A stretch of 60,154 bases of DNA from Tubiluchus corallicola. Its lineage: Eukaryota; Priapulida; Priapulimorpha; Priapulimorphida; Tubiluchidae. Of the stretch, positions 12,801-22,785 are shown piece by piece (position 1 is the first letter of the stretch; the number at the start of each line of letters is the position of its first letter). The translations under genes were made by a program, and so were the position numbers. A model generated the notes under the pieces. It searched no databases, was not told the DNA's origin, and was given only the letters and a program-made list of their open reading frames with translations. The DNA lies in NCBI GenBank assembly GCA_030141605.1, contig JAQGDQ010000627.1:1-60154 (forward strand). The letters run 5' to 3'.

Positions 12801-15800
12801 TTACTGCTGACACATAAGTTTAGCATGTGATTTTGGCACGTGAATGATTACTGCTGACACATAAGTTTAGCATGTGATTTTGGCACATGAATGATTACTG
12901 CTGAAACATAAGTTTAGCATGTGATTTTGGCACGTGAATGATTACTGCTGACACATAAGTTTAGCATGTGATTTTGGCACGTGAATGATTACTGCTGAAA
13001 CATAAGTTTAGCATGTGATTTTAGCACGTAAATGATTACTGCTGAAACATAATTTTAGCTTGTGATTTTGGCACGTGAATGATTACTTCTGACACATAAT
13101 TTAAGCATGTGATTTTGGCACGTGGATGATTACTGTTGACACATAAGTTTAGCATGTGATTTTGGCACGTGAATGATTACTGCTGACACAAGTTTAGCAT
13201 GTGATTTTGGCACGTGAATGATTACTGCTGAAACATAAGTTTAGCATGTGATTTTGGCACGTGAATGATTACTGCTGACACATAAGTTTAGCATGTGATT
13301 TTGGCACGTGAATGATTACTGCTGAAACATAAGTTTAGCATGTGATTTTGGCACGTGAATGATTACTGCTGAAACATAAGTTTAGCATGTGATTTTGGCA
13401 CGTGAATGATTACTGCTGACACATAAGTTTAGCATGTGATTTTGGCACGTGAATGATTACTGCTGAAACATAAGTTTAGCATGTGATTTTAGCACATAAA
13501 TGATTACTGCTGAAACATAATTTTAGCTTGTGATTTTGGCACGTGAATGATTACTTCTGACACATAATTTAAGCATGTGATTTTAGCACGTGGATGATTA
13601 CTGCTGACACATAAGTTTAGCATGTGATTTTGGCACGTGAATGATTACTGCTGACACAAGTTTAGCATGTGATTTTGGCACGTGAATGATTACTGCTGAC
13701 ACATAAGTTTAGCATGTGATTTTGGCACGTGAATGATTACTGCTGAAACATAAGTTTAGCATGTGATTTTGGCACTTGAATGATTACTGCTGACACATAA
13801 GTTTAGCATGTGATTTTGGCACGTGAATGATTACTTCTGACACATAAGTTTAGCATGTGATTTTGGCACGTGAATGATTACTGCTGACACATAAGTTTAG
13901 CATGTGATTTTGGCACGTGAATGATTACTGCTGAAACATAAGTTTAGCATGTGATTTTGGCACGTGAATGATTACTTCTGACACATAAGTTTAGCATGTG
14001 ATTTTAGCACGTGGATGATTACTGCTGACACACAATTTTAGCATGTGATTTTAGCACGTGGATGATTATTGCTGACACATAAGTTTAGCATGTGATTTTG
14101 GCACGTGAATGATTACTGCTGACACATAAGTTTAGCATGTGATTTTGGCACGTGAGTGATTACTGCTGACACATAATTTTAGCATGTGATTTTAGCACAT
14201 AAATGATTACTGCTGAAACATGCTTCAGATTAGAAGAGTAGATGATGACTGATCACAACTATGACGAAAACCTGAGAAATACGTATAATTAGACAACCAA
14301 ATCCTACACACAAATAAAAAATAATCAATATTAAAACATTGCAGGTGGTTAATACATAACTTTTAGTAGCTGAAACATGCAAAAATTCAGTGGCATAGCA
14401 ATTATACAGCAGGATCCCACTGTACTGCAAGATCCCTTCCATTTTGGAGAGCCCTTTTTGTCTACAGGTGACAAAACAGAGCATTTACTATCTGGCGGTT
14501 GTATTATGATAACCAACTCAAAGGTGACTATGCCCTTAAACAACTGTCAGAGCTGTTCTGTTTTTTAAGCTCAGTGGCACAGCACCAGCTGGGGAGGTCG
14601 TGTCAAATGGTTGCTGTCCATAAGCATTTAAGTCTGTGCTGCTATCTCAGGTCTGTCTCACTCTGGTAGTAGTAATTATTGAAAGTTAAACCGTACATAT
14701 GCTGAAATAAATTGTCTAAACAGTTTAGATTAATTTGCCTCTTGACTGTAACTCTTGTGTGCATTAAACTGCTACCAAATTTATTGTTTAATGTTAATAC
14801 AATAATTGACTGTCATAACTAAACATAGTAAATAACAACTTCTTTGGCTTATTGATCTAACTTCTCTGACTGCCTGTAAACCACAAATTTGCAAATCTAG
14901 CAGCTTATTTGAGGCAAGAAAAGGGGCAATGAAAATTCTAAAATCAGTCAATACTTAAACCATCTTTGACGTATGCCCACGTATCTGTTGTCTAACTAGT
15001 TAACTTGCTAGGTATTCAGATCTGCTCAGTCAGGGTAAGCTACTAATCTGACTCGAGAAAGTATGTATAAGTTAGCAAAGTACTAGGTTCAAATCCCAAC
15101 TCAATTCACAATTTTTCTTTAACACAAATTAACCGTTAGTTTTATTAAAGCAATAATCTCAAACACGCTTCTGTGAGTAAATTTTTGGTTTGTGGAGAAT
15201 CAAATATATTGTTAACAATAATTAACTTTTATAAATCTGAAGTTTTTAGTTACAACCTAAGCTGATGGAACTTCAAAAACCCTTCTTGCTTCAGCTTAAA
15301 CAAGCAATAGAGAAAAGAAGCCAAAGTTAGACGATATTATTTCACTAATAAGAAAGCTAGGATGATGATGATTTTGGTAATGGTCGGTATGTTACAAGAA
15401 AGTTCTGCGACTGCACTTAACATAAACAACATTAACAACTTCTCAACATAAGCAAATCACATTGTCAAAGATTTATGTCAATTTATGCACAAAGTGTATA
15501 AAAAAGGCTCCTAAAAAAACTCTTAGCTGTATCAAAATATCATATAGAAAATTTAAGGAGCTTCCGTTGTTCTTGCATATATCTGTTCAGGTAGGCAGAG
15601 GGGGAGTGATTTGTGCTCTGCCATCTGGTTAGGATGGGAGGGGATCTCACAGTTGCTGGGGGCCCCACTTAATTTACACCGCTACTAAAAATATTGTATT
15701 TGATGTATGTAACTCGAATTGAGAGTTACCACATTTGACTGTACTTACTGACCTAACACCAGTTCCTATTAATTTTGTACTAGGCTAATTTAACAAGTTT

Positions 15801-17831
15801 TTACAGATTCATACCATTCAAAAGTAGAACATAAATATAACAGAGTCGTTTCACAAGGTTTCTTTATATTAAGTGTAACAGAAGTTACTGCTTAATCATT
15901 TAATATAGTATTTTTATATTTTGTAAATTAAAATGCTTGCCAGTACTGGTTTAGTTATTGACTTAGTAGGCATTAGTTGGTTTTATGCTTTTAATTATTC
16001 CTGTTGTGTTTACTAACACTTGACCGTGGACTGCACAAACAACTTTGATGTATAATGGCGTACGATGTGCTCTAATGGCGACATTAATTTTTAATCACTT
16101 GGCATGCATACAAGTTTTAGCTTAAAATTTGTACACCAAATTTCTCTTCAATTACGAATGTATGCACTCTAAATGCGCCCTATTGAACTCCAAGGTTAAT
16201 TAGTGTGTTAATGCTAGTAACAGATCATTAATATTTCATCATCAGTGCATACAGAAGTCTTCATCTAGAATTCTAGATTAAGGAAAAGCAAATGAAATTC
16301 AGCAGCTGAGTAATGTCTGTTGAGTTAACATATTGTGAGCAGCTGCTAATAAATTATAAATGGCTGGGAGGGTTTCATAATGTGTGTCATAAGCAGTTTT
16401 GAAATGAATGTAAAACTTGTTTGCAAGCAGAAGTGCAAACTTTTTTATTTGTTGCAAATTTGTCCATTCATTTGATAGCCTCTCCCAATAATAATTACTT
16501 CAAAGGGTAGAAAAGGCTATTTTAAAGTATGTCTTAAAAACGTCCCACGCAAAGTTATATTACTTTGCATCACACTTACCTGTTTGAAAGACTTGCATAA
16601 TTAGAAAAGAAAGTTCTCAAATTATTTTAAATATTCGCGCCACCTAGTAAAAGGGCATTGCATTGCTATCCCACTGTGCACCACTCACTCACTAAAAAAC
16701 ACATTGTTGGTGTTACGTTATTGGCAATGTTAGTTAGCAAAGAGTGTGCTACGAATGCTCTTATTACTTTTTCAAACTTTACGCAATGTTATCTACATGT
16801 ATTCCAAATCACTTATTCTGAAAATGGCCGCCTCTAACTGTCTTCGTAGAAGTTTAACTTTACAAGTTTTATGAAGCTGTACTGCTAAAGCAAGCTCTGT
16901 GCACAATAAGAATGGGTATAAGTTATATAAAATTTCAAGACAAATAGTGTTTTCTTGTGCTCTAAAACTAAAGGTGAAAATTTTGACATTTATTTATTAA
17001 TTATTTTACACTGCAAGGTGTTTTCTATTGACCTGATGTCTGATTTAGGAAAACAGCTGTGGAAATATTAAAATACTGGGAAAATCCAAATACAAAGGAT
17101 GGCATTAGAAATTACTTTTGAGTGATTTGAAAAAAATCCCTTTTTAATTTAGCATTAAATTTGATGGATATGTTGGATTTTCATGTTGACGTTATGTACA
17201 AATAAGGTAAATAATAAAAATGTGTCCGGATTATAAAAAGTAGCCATGTAAAATTAAAACCAAATTATAAATATTTTGAGTAGTATTTGACTTAACTACC
17301 GTTTCTCTGAGACTCGTTATTAACACCGTTGATACCAGATATGGTTAGCTGTGAAATATAGCTATTTGCTTGAGGCGCACCGAAATAAAATACTGGAAAT
17401 GGGTAAAAATAAAAAAAGTTAGGAGTGCCCAAAGAACAAATTTTTAAATGAATGGTCAATGTGTGTAAATAAGTAAATTTGCATATGTGGAGTAAACTTG
17501 ACTTCTACTGCCATTCGTTAACACTTGTCATGAAGCGGTAATAAGCAATATATTTTTGATTAATTAATAGTCTGTATGTTTTTTATAGTATTAAGTACCA
17601 AGACTGAAGTGGTGTAACTTGATGTTTATAATTCTTAATAAGTCGATGCTGTCGTATGTTCTAGATTATTATGAATGTGTAATAGTTGTCGAAAAGAATT
17701 AAATAAAAAGTCTTATTTTATGATTCAGGTCTGAGAGCTGGCGAGTTTGGATAGTGTTGACGTACCTGCGAATACTAACGTATTTAGGACGTGCACCTGA
17801 TCTTAGTAAATTAACAACGCAGATGTTATAA
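798..17831 (+). CDS. ADCK5: ADCK5-type UbiB/aarF atypical kinase gene, 3' part (exons joined below)
   Basis: This gene encodes an aarF-domain (UbiB/ADCK) protein-kinase-like protein. Relatives are mitochondrial or membrane-associated and are linked to coenzyme Q and lipid metabolism; the substrate of ADCK5 is not established. Seen in order: the KxGQ motif in GLYIKLGQG, the alanine-rich loop AAASLAQVH that replaces the usual glycine loop, the VAVK lysine, the ELDFE segment, the catalytic HADPHPGN and the metal-binding DHG. All exon junctions are in phase, and the protein ends TTQML then TAA at 17829-17831. The most N-terminal exons lie left of the window. One exon position has two tandem alternatives (7927-8122 and 8765-8942). 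I assign ADCK5 rather than ADCK1 or ADCK2 because the order and spacing of segments such as FSEMLMQRP and NINTVRAI match my memory of ADCK5. Confidence 0.93.
862..2431 (+). other. ADCK5 introns flanking exon B
   Basis: Introns 862-1127 and 1329-2431 are AT-rich. I see no gene, RNA gene or recognisable element in them. Confidence 0.6.
1128..1328 (+). CDS. ADCK5: ADCK5 exon B, KxGQ motif
   Basis: 67 codons, phase 0 to 0, with acceptor ttgatag and donor gtaaca. It encodes [13 protein letters not shown] followed by [12 protein letters not shown]. The KxGQ motif is the UbiB-family hallmark that covers the active site. Confidence 0.92.
2432..2572 (+). CDS. ADCK5: ADCK5 exon C, alanine-rich loop and VAVK lysine
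   Basis: 47 codons, phase 0 to 0, acceptor gctgtag. It encodes [12 protein letters not shown], then [11 protein letters not shown] and QKVAVK. The alanine-rich loop and ATP-binding lysine are diagnostic for UbiB kinases. The donor gttatt is weak. Confidence 0.92.
3027..3687 (+). mobile_element. MITE family 1, copy 2
   Basis: A 661-bp non-autonomous element in the intron between exons C and D. The left end is TGTGTGCTTGCAAACC and the right end is the complement of TGTGTGCTTGCATAAC; the inverted repeats extend about 35 bp to a shared AAGTCGG. TA lies on both sides (3025-3026 and 3688-3689). Confidence 0.85.
3894..4007 (+). CDS. ADCK5: ADCK5 exon D
   Basis: 38 codons, phase 0 to 0, acceptor ttttaacag and donor gtaaag. 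It begins [14 protein letters not shown] and ends TFKWALQ, matching the N-lobe helix region of ADCK5. Confidence 0.9.
4855..4986 (+). CDS. ADCK5: ADCK5 exon E, ELDFE motif
   Basis: 44 codons, phase 0 to 0, acceptor tttttcag and donor gtaagc. It encodes [20 protein letters not shown] and then [12 protein letters not shown]. The acidic ELDF segment is the conserved ExD region of the family. Confidence 0.92.
5259..5342 (+). CDS. ADCK5: ADCK5 exon F
   Basis: 28 codons, phase 0 to 0, acceptor ttttgcag and donor gtaaga. It encodes [15 protein letters not shown] and onwards, the hinge region of the kinase-like fold. Confidence 0.91.
5558..6040. repeat. Dispersed repeat family 2, copy a
   Basis: It lies in the intron between exons F and G. 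It aligns by eye in the same orientation with 16498-16965, sharing blocks such as AAAGTTATATTACTT and TTGCATAATTAGAAAAG, with substitutions and small indels throughout. No terminal inverted repeats or coding frame were recognised. Confidence 0.75.
6124..6205 (+). CDS. ADCK5: ADCK5 exon G, catalytic loop
   Basis: 82 nt, phase 0 to 1, acceptor atttttag and donor gtaaaa. It encodes [20 protein letters not shown] and then HPGN, the UbiB catalytic loop. Confidence 0.92.
7045..7215 (+). CDS. ADCK5: ADCK5 exon H, DHG motif
   Basis: 171 nt, entered in phase 1 and left in phase 1, acceptor gtttcag and donor gtactg. It encodes [20 protein letters not shown] and continues to [10 protein letters not shown]. 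The DHG stands where DFG is in ordinary kinases. Confidence 0.92.
7927..8122 (+). CDS. ADCK5: ADCK5 alternative exon I (diverged copy)
   Basis: 196 nt, entered in phase 1 and left in phase 2, acceptor gatttcag and donor gtattc. It contributes 66 residues including the boundary ones: [20 protein letters not shown] at the start and [13 protein letters not shown] at the end. It is homologous to the next exon (8765-8942), with the same phases but about six residues more and a basic middle part. I infer that it is an alternative to that exon. It is open and intact, so a dead relic is less likely. Confidence 0.75.
8123..8764 (+). other. Intron between the two alternative ADCK5 exons
   Basis: 642 bp that by eye is richer in G and C than the surrounding introns, especially at 8260-8720. 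No conserved open frame was recognised. It is the expected place for elements that enforce exclusive choice between the flanking exons; no clear complementary docking pair was found by eye. Confidence 0.4.
8765..8942 (+). CDS. ADCK5: ADCK5 alternative exon J (canonical-type copy)
   Basis: 178 nt, entered in phase 1 and left in phase 2, acceptor cattttcag and donor gtagcc. It contributes 60 residues including the boundary ones, starting [17 protein letters not shown] and ending [11 protein letters not shown]. This equals the length of the corresponding vertebrate ADCK5 segment as I remember it, and it keeps the EMLMQRP motif, so it is probably the ancestral copy. Joined after exon I it would shift frame and reach TGA within six codons. 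Confidence 0.88.
9610..9684 (+). CDS. ADCK5: ADCK5 exon K
   Basis: 75 nt, entered in phase 2 and left in phase 2, acceptor gttttttag and donor gtaagt. It encodes [20 protein letters not shown] and VVMAK, a segment strongly conserved in ADCK5. Confidence 0.92.
9912..10126. mobile_element. Foldback (long inverted repeat) element
   Basis: Two 86-bp arms (9912-9997 and 10041-10126) are inverted complements with only about five mismatches, separated by a 43-bp AT-rich loop. The termini are TAACATGTTGTTTATTAG. It lies in the ADCK5 intron between exons K and L, so the transcript can form a long hairpin. Confidence 0.88.
11126..11218 (+). CDS. ADCK5: ADCK5 exon L
   Basis: 93 nt, entered in phase 2 and left in phase 2, acceptor tttcacag and donor gtatgt. 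With the preceding GT it reads [14 protein letters not shown] and then [13 protein letters not shown]. The donor runs directly into the minisatellite array. Confidence 0.88.
11226..14220. repeat. ~47-bp minisatellite, about 63 units, E-box-like core
   Basis: About 3.0 kb of head-to-tail units with consensus parts TTTAGCATGTGATTTTGG, CACGTGAATGATTACTG and CTGACACATAAG. Most units hold the palindrome CACGTG. Variants (TTTTAGCTTG, CACATAAATG, CTGACACAAG) recur in the same order near 11.85, 12.27, 13.06 and 13.52 kb, showing a higher-order structure. The array starts directly after the donor of exon L and fills much of the last ADCK5 intron. Confidence 0.95.
15021..15110 (+). repeat. tRNA-derived SINE-like head
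   Basis: It contains an A-box-like CTGCTCAGTCAGG near 15022 and a good B box GGTTCAAATCC at 15086-15096. The spacing is longer than in most tRNAs and there is no cloverleaf, so this is a degraded SINE rather than a tRNA gene. Confidence 0.45.
16498..16965. repeat. Dispersed repeat family 2, copy b
   Basis: The second copy of the element at 5558-6040, same orientation, also inside an ADCK5 intron and considerably diverged. Confidence 0.75.
17729..17831 (+). CDS. ADCK5: ADCK5 terminal exon M
   Basis: It is entered in phase 2 after acceptor tgattcag and encodes [16 protein letters not shown] and then LSKLTTQML, followed by TAA. The length and hydrophobic character fit the ADCK5 C-terminus. No AATAAA is close by; the nearest canonical one I see is at 18876-18881. 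Confidence 0.8.
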
Positions 17832-18049
17832 CATAGGAAACATTTAGGAAATTCTTATATTGTGAGTTGTTAATATCATAATTCTTTATAAAATCATTAT
17901 AGGCTTTGTTAAACATAGTGATTTTTGTTTCTTTTTTTTTTGTTAGTCATTAGTTAGAAAAAAAACATTATTTCTAGTAATAATTATAATAACAATAATA
18001 ATAATAACAGCAACAATAACCACCATCACAACAGCAACAACAATAACAA

Positions 18050-18080
<31 letters not shown>

Positions 18081-20280
18081 AGCAACATCAGGAGTTTATT
18101 AGCCTCAGATATCAAGCACTGTATAGGTTTGATAAGGGAAAGTAACTCTGAAAGATATTCTGGACCAGCACCATTCAAATGCTTATAGGTTAAAAGGAAA
18201 ATTTTGAACTTTCAACATTCAAAATTATACATATTTTTTGTGCTCTTGTTCGTGTTACAAATTAAATTATTGCAGAAAAATGTTTCAGAAAAACTAAAAC
18301 AAATGTCTTATTTAATTGAATGTTCATTTAATTTTGTTTAGAAACCATTTCCTGTTCGTTTTATACAAGGTGCACCCGATAAAGCTAATCCTGTTTATTG
18401 CTAGTCACGTTCCATTTCAGTATAAATTTGCACAAAATTTAATTAAGGAGTGCAAAAATCTGGGATTGTGGTGCACATAATACACTATTGGTCAGTGTTG
18501 TTAAAAATGTACAAAATTTGACAAACAGTTACATGAATACTTATATTCTATTATTAAATAAGTTATTAGACTTAGTTTTATTACTAATTTTACAGGTGAC
18601 AGCAAGTTAATAACAATTGAGTTAACAGCAACTTAAAATTTACAAAATTACAGAAGTACTGCTCAGCAATAAAGGACGAATACCATTTTTAAAGTCTGTA
18701 CATTGATTAACTAGTGTAACAGGACAAAGTTGAATGATAAAGCTTCCTCTGTGCAAGGCTAAGATTATTTCAACTAACTGACTCAGGCTTAGATTAGGCT
18801 TCATTTTTTGGTATTTGTTTTCTTCTAACTACATGTATGTGGCTCTTAAAAACTTTAACATGTATGTGGCATTTCAATAAATATCGTATTTCGTATGCAT
18901 GAAAGAATGGTACACTAAATTAAAGATTTAAGTACAAATTAGATTTTTTTGGCATTCTTGTATATTTACCATTATTATGTACTGAGCTTACTTACTGTGA
19001 CAGTGTAAGTTTATTGCTAAATCTTATCATTTGTGATAAGAGAATATTTGTTTAACTACCAGAAATCACACTCCTATAGCTAGTGTTACTTTTAGATTTG
19101 TTTTGAAGTTAGAAATTAGAAGCTTTTAGCCCTTAGTGTGATTTGTTATTGTGATATACTTTTAAGCATTTAGTGTTAAAGTTTTTATAATATAATTTTT
19201 ACTGTGTTTATCACTATGACCATGTTTAATATTATTATTGTAGTGTTGGCTATTTGCATTTTTATAAGCTTGTTTTTTCTAGTTAAATAAATTGAACAGA
19301 GCTTGCAGTATTTTACTGTAATTTGTTTTTTTAAGTTTTGTGTTCCACTTACAGGTTCAGTCAGCTATTAAGTGTGATTGCTTACTTGCTTTGTTTATGT
19401 TCCATACATGTATGTCTTATGGTTTGCGTTGTTGACTAGCCTACCCAAATTTAGTTTGCAATTGTGCCTGAAATTGATAAACAATTTACATTTCGTTAAA
19501 TGTTTCTTGGTCAACAGACATAACATTAACTTTGTGCTTATTGTTTTCAAACATTTAGAACAATAAAAGTTGGTTCATTTTATTTTCTTTTTTGCACAAA
19601 TGGAATTACTTTAGTATTGTATTTAATGGACGATTGCTAATTTTACTTGTTAAGTTATCTTGGGTCATATAAAATTATAAATGCACTATCTACCTATGAC
19701 ACAGAAAGCATCTTCGACAGAAATTGTGGTGGCTTGAAAAGTGGTAGTGGTTGAACCAACTCGAAGTTGTTTATAAAATTATTTAAGGCTATAATTATTA
19801 ATATTTATAGGTATTCACATTATGCAAATTTGTTTAATATTTGCCTCTGGTTGCTGATTTAGAAAATTGGATTGAAAATTGTGTGACAGCCACAAATAAG
19901 TTTTTGCAAATTTTATTTCTTTTTTAAATTGTTGAACTGTAATAATTTTTCAGATAGACGATAATAATAATTATTGTTACTACTGTGAAAAAATTGAACA
20001 AATTTAATGTTAATGTTTAACTGCATGTTACATTTTCGATAATTTTTAGGTTTTGCTGATAGACATTTTCCACATGGGCCTATTATAACTATGTAAATGT
20101 AACAGATTTTACCACGGACCAAGGTTTTACATAATTATAGAGACTTTACAAACAAATTTTTCCGTTTTTATTTTGTTTGAACATCATGTATATTTTTCTT
20201 AATTAGTTTATGCTTAAAGTTTATCGAAACCTTTAAGAAAATTGATTGTATAAATTCACAAGTCAGGTTTATAGTTTGCC
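17832..20280. other. ADCK5 3' flank and intergenic region
   Basis: AT-rich sequence. It contains the ADCK5 3'UTR of unknown length, an AAC/CAG-rich microsatellite near 18 kb, and AATAAA hexamers at 18876 and 19286. No further gene was recognised; short open frames such as 19378-19566 look random. Confidence 0.5.
17985..18092. repeat. AAT/AAC/CAG-type trinucleotide repeat
   Basis: An imperfect run of AAT, then CAA and CAG triplets. Confidence 0.9.
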
Positions 20281-20364
20281 TAGCGCACAAGTTTAAACGC
20301 CGCGCGTGCGCACTTAAAGCTATGTGCTACAAGCATAGCTAAACTCTCTCTACACAGCGTCTTG

Positions 20365-20378
20365 GTCACTATGGAAAC
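20365..20378 (+). promoter_or_regulatory. Second X-box-like site
   Basis: GTCACTATGGAAAC has the same architecture with one or two departures from consensus and lies 84 bp upstream of the stronger site. Confidence 0.45.
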
Positions 20379-20448
20379 AAAGAACAGTACTGCCGACTGA
20401 CAAAATCAATTATGCTGCGTTTATATCAATGTTTATTCCATCGTATTT

Positions 20449-20462
20449 GTAACCATGGCAAC
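20449..20462 (+). promoter_or_regulatory. RFX X-box, near-perfect
   Basis: GTAACCATGGCAAC matches the imperfect-palindrome X-box pattern (GTNRCC, two-base spacer, RGYAAC) bound by RFX factors, which control many ciliary genes. TPPP family members occur mainly in ciliated organisms, so the site makes biological sense. Function is inferred. Confidence 0.65.
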
Positions 20463-20519
20463 AGCTTGCTTCGTTCCTCTGATTGGCGCATGCGAGTGAT
20501 TCGTCAAGTAATTATCCCT

Positions 20520-20600
20520 TTCTACCAGCCTGAGGCAGAGGCGTGAACGAATTTTCCCGATTTCCTGCTCATTACAATCCAGTTTCCAGCGGTTTGTAAG
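20520..20600 (+). other. TPPP: TPPP 5' non-coding exon (3' end)
   Basis: A strong donor, TTTGTAAG followed by GTGAGT at 20601, marks the end of a leader exon upstream of the first coding exon. The start coordinate is a guess. Confidence 0.5.
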
Positions 20601-22558
20601 GTGAGTGATTTATTTTGCAGTGAATATTTTATATAACTACTTTGGCAATAAATATTTTACGTTTGAAAATCGGTTAACTGGGGAATTGTCACGTCCTAAA
20701 TTTGGTTATGTGTATGCGTACGTTTACGCACTTTAATAGTAGTTGTCTTCTTAGAACTGTTGATCAATAGACCGCCAGCAATAGTGTTCTAACCTGGAGT
20801 TTGCGCATTTATTTGTTTGTACGACTTGTCTTAGAAAATCGTTTTCATAACTGATGTTTAAGGGTGTGAAAGTTTGCAGTTGCTCTTGCTTGTGTTCGTC
20901 GAAGCTGTGCACAAATCGTTGACACAGCAATTCAATTCAATTTTAATTTATTTATCTCTTCATAATACTACATAAACATGATTAATAAAAGAATCGCTAG
21001 TCAGTTTTGAAGAATGGTTAAAATGAATAGAGAAAGGATAGCGAAAAAACTATGAAGTCACCTAGTCTGCTATCCTTAAAGCAACAGTTGGTTGCATTGG
21101 CTTCGGCAGTACGTTATTAAAGAAATGAATTTTTGTGCTGTGAGCACGGCTGGATTACCCTATAAGCTACCATAGGCTACAGCTTAGGCTCCTCAAACTT
21201 TGGCGGCATACTTTGCTTTGCTGAATAGTTCACATAACCTGAAATAATATTTAAACTTTATAAAGAAAGCCACAAAGTCTGAAAATCCAATTTTAAAGCA
21301 GCTTCTCATTTCAGATACAGGATCCCTGTTTGAGGCCATTTAACTGAGACAAAGGGCACTTGTTTGAGATAAAGGCCCCATTTTAAAGCCCATTATTTGA
21401 AATATGGGGCCCCTAGCTATGCAAATGTTATTGAAATATATTTGAAATCACAAGTAAAAATGTTCGAAGTGAGTGTGAGCAAATTAAAAGGTGGTTGCGC
21501 GTCAGGGGCACCATAATTTCATTAGCCTAGGGGCCCCAAAGGGTCATAATCCGACCCCAGCTGTGAGACCTGTAATTTTTCCAAATGTCAATGAATGAGC
21601 AAACAGTTTTGAGAGTTGACTATGCACCTGAACTCAAACACCTCTTTATACCAGTATTAGGATTCGCGTACCTCGAAATTGCCAAATGTTTACAATGAGA
21701 GTGGGAGGGGCGGGACGAGAGAGAAATATGTAGGAATATGTACGAACGAGCAGTACTGTAAAAGTTAAGATGAGCTAGCCGCTCACTGGGTTTTGTTATT
21801 GGTCATAATATTTATTTTTCTTTGCACTGAGCCTATTCATTTTAACAGCCTCAACTGCTCCTTTATGATGTGGATATACAAGAACCTGATAAAAGTATTA
21901 GAATAGCCACTGTTAATCACCTGAATTGGATACATGCTATTTTAATAAAAACAATATTTTTTGCACTATCGCAGATACCTTTTTCATTAGAGCCACCAAA
22001 TGACTATTGTGGGCATAGATAATGCAAACCACACCGATCGGGCCTTGGAAGTGTATTTTAATAATGAAGTGCACCAGTGGTTGATTGAAATTACTTCATT
22101 AATTAAGTCAATCTAATGTCAATTGGCTTACGTAGTTCGAACTTAAGTGATTTACAACATTTTGAATAATAAATGTTTACTTTTGCTTTCCTTTACCGAC
22201 TTTAAAAATCCGCGAATACGGTAGTTGAATTTATTTGCAGTCAAACTTGCTAGATGTCTTTTAGAGCATCTCAAGAAACTGAGTAGCTTTTCAACTTGTG
22301 CCTGCTTCTTTATTTTTTCTTGTGGTTAATTTAAATCAGTTTGTTACAATGACCAAAGTTGTTTATGTCAGAAGACGGGGAAAAATTGTATGCTGTGATG
22401 CGAAAGTTTATTTTTATTCTTTTTTTAACTTGTTAATTTTCTTTCTGCCTACAATGAGAGGAACTCATATTTTCATCATCATTGTTGCATTTGAAGTTAC
22501 ATTGTTTTGAGATGTTAATTTTTCTAATTGGGGTTGCTGAAAACTGCTATTTCTTCAG
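20601..22558 (+). other. TPPP first intron
   Basis: About 2 kb of intron. It includes a transposon-like element at 21140-21567. I see no other gene. Confidence 0.5.
21140..21567. mobile_element. MITE-like element with inverted ends
   Basis: The left end reads CACGGCTGGATTACCCTATA and then a GGCTACAGCTTAGG block. The right end, in reverse complement, reads CAGCTGGGGTCGGATTATGA and then GGGGCCCCTAGGCT. These inverted ends resemble a widespread animal MITE type whose ends read roughly GGCCGGATTA and TAGGCCC. No transposase frame is present. Confidence 0.6.
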
Positions 22559-22588
22559 TTTCAGCGGTTTAAATTTTCATTAGTCGAC

Positions 22589-22785
22589 ATGGCTGCTGCT
22601 GGAAATGGTCTCCATGGAAATTTCGAGGCTTTTGCCAAATTTGGTGACACAAAATCTACTGGGCAGCAAATAAACACGAAAAATTTCTCCAAGTGGCTGA
22701 AAGAAGCAAAAGTGATTGATGGGAAAAAAGTTCAGTCGACAGATGTTGACATCGCCTTCTCAAAAGTCCTCGGCAAAAAGGCAAA
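22589..22785 (+). CDS. TPPP: TPPP first coding exon
   Basis: It starts [20 protein letters not shown] and runs to FSKVLGKKA in phase 2, with donor gtaagt. The exon begins after an acceptor near 22558 (ttcttcag) or 22563 and has a short leader. VIDGKK and TDVDIAFSK are hallmarks of the p25-alpha domain. Confidence 0.93.

Larger units (their letters stand above)
14221..17728 (+). other. Rest of the last ADCK5 intron
   Basis: About 3.5 kb of intron after the minisatellite. Apart from a SINE-like head near 15.02-15.11 kb, a possible transposon end at 15.6-15.7 kb and repeat family 2 copy b, I see nothing. The small open frames near 14.23-14.57 kb show no family resemblance. Confidence 0.5.
20281..20520 (+). 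promoter_or_regulatory. Probable TPPP promoter
   Basis: A short CpG-containing stretch (GCCGCGCGTGCGCAC near 20300) stands out from the AT-rich surroundings and lies just upstream of a GTGAGT donor at 20601. It holds two X-box-like sites and an inverted CCAAT box (GATTGG near 20482). The transcription start itself cannot be placed. Confidence 0.6.

Noticed and set aside
11226-14220. A CRISPR-like array
   Set aside because: The units are contiguous without unique spacers, and the DNA is animal; it is a minisatellite.
15086-15096. A possible tRNA gene because of a good B box
   Set aside because: A- to B-box spacing is too long and the flanks do not fold into acceptor and anticodon stems.
15600-15690. 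A transposon end (GGGGGCCCCACTTAATTTAC)
   Set aside because: It resembles one end of a known MITE type, but no partner inverted end was found nearby.
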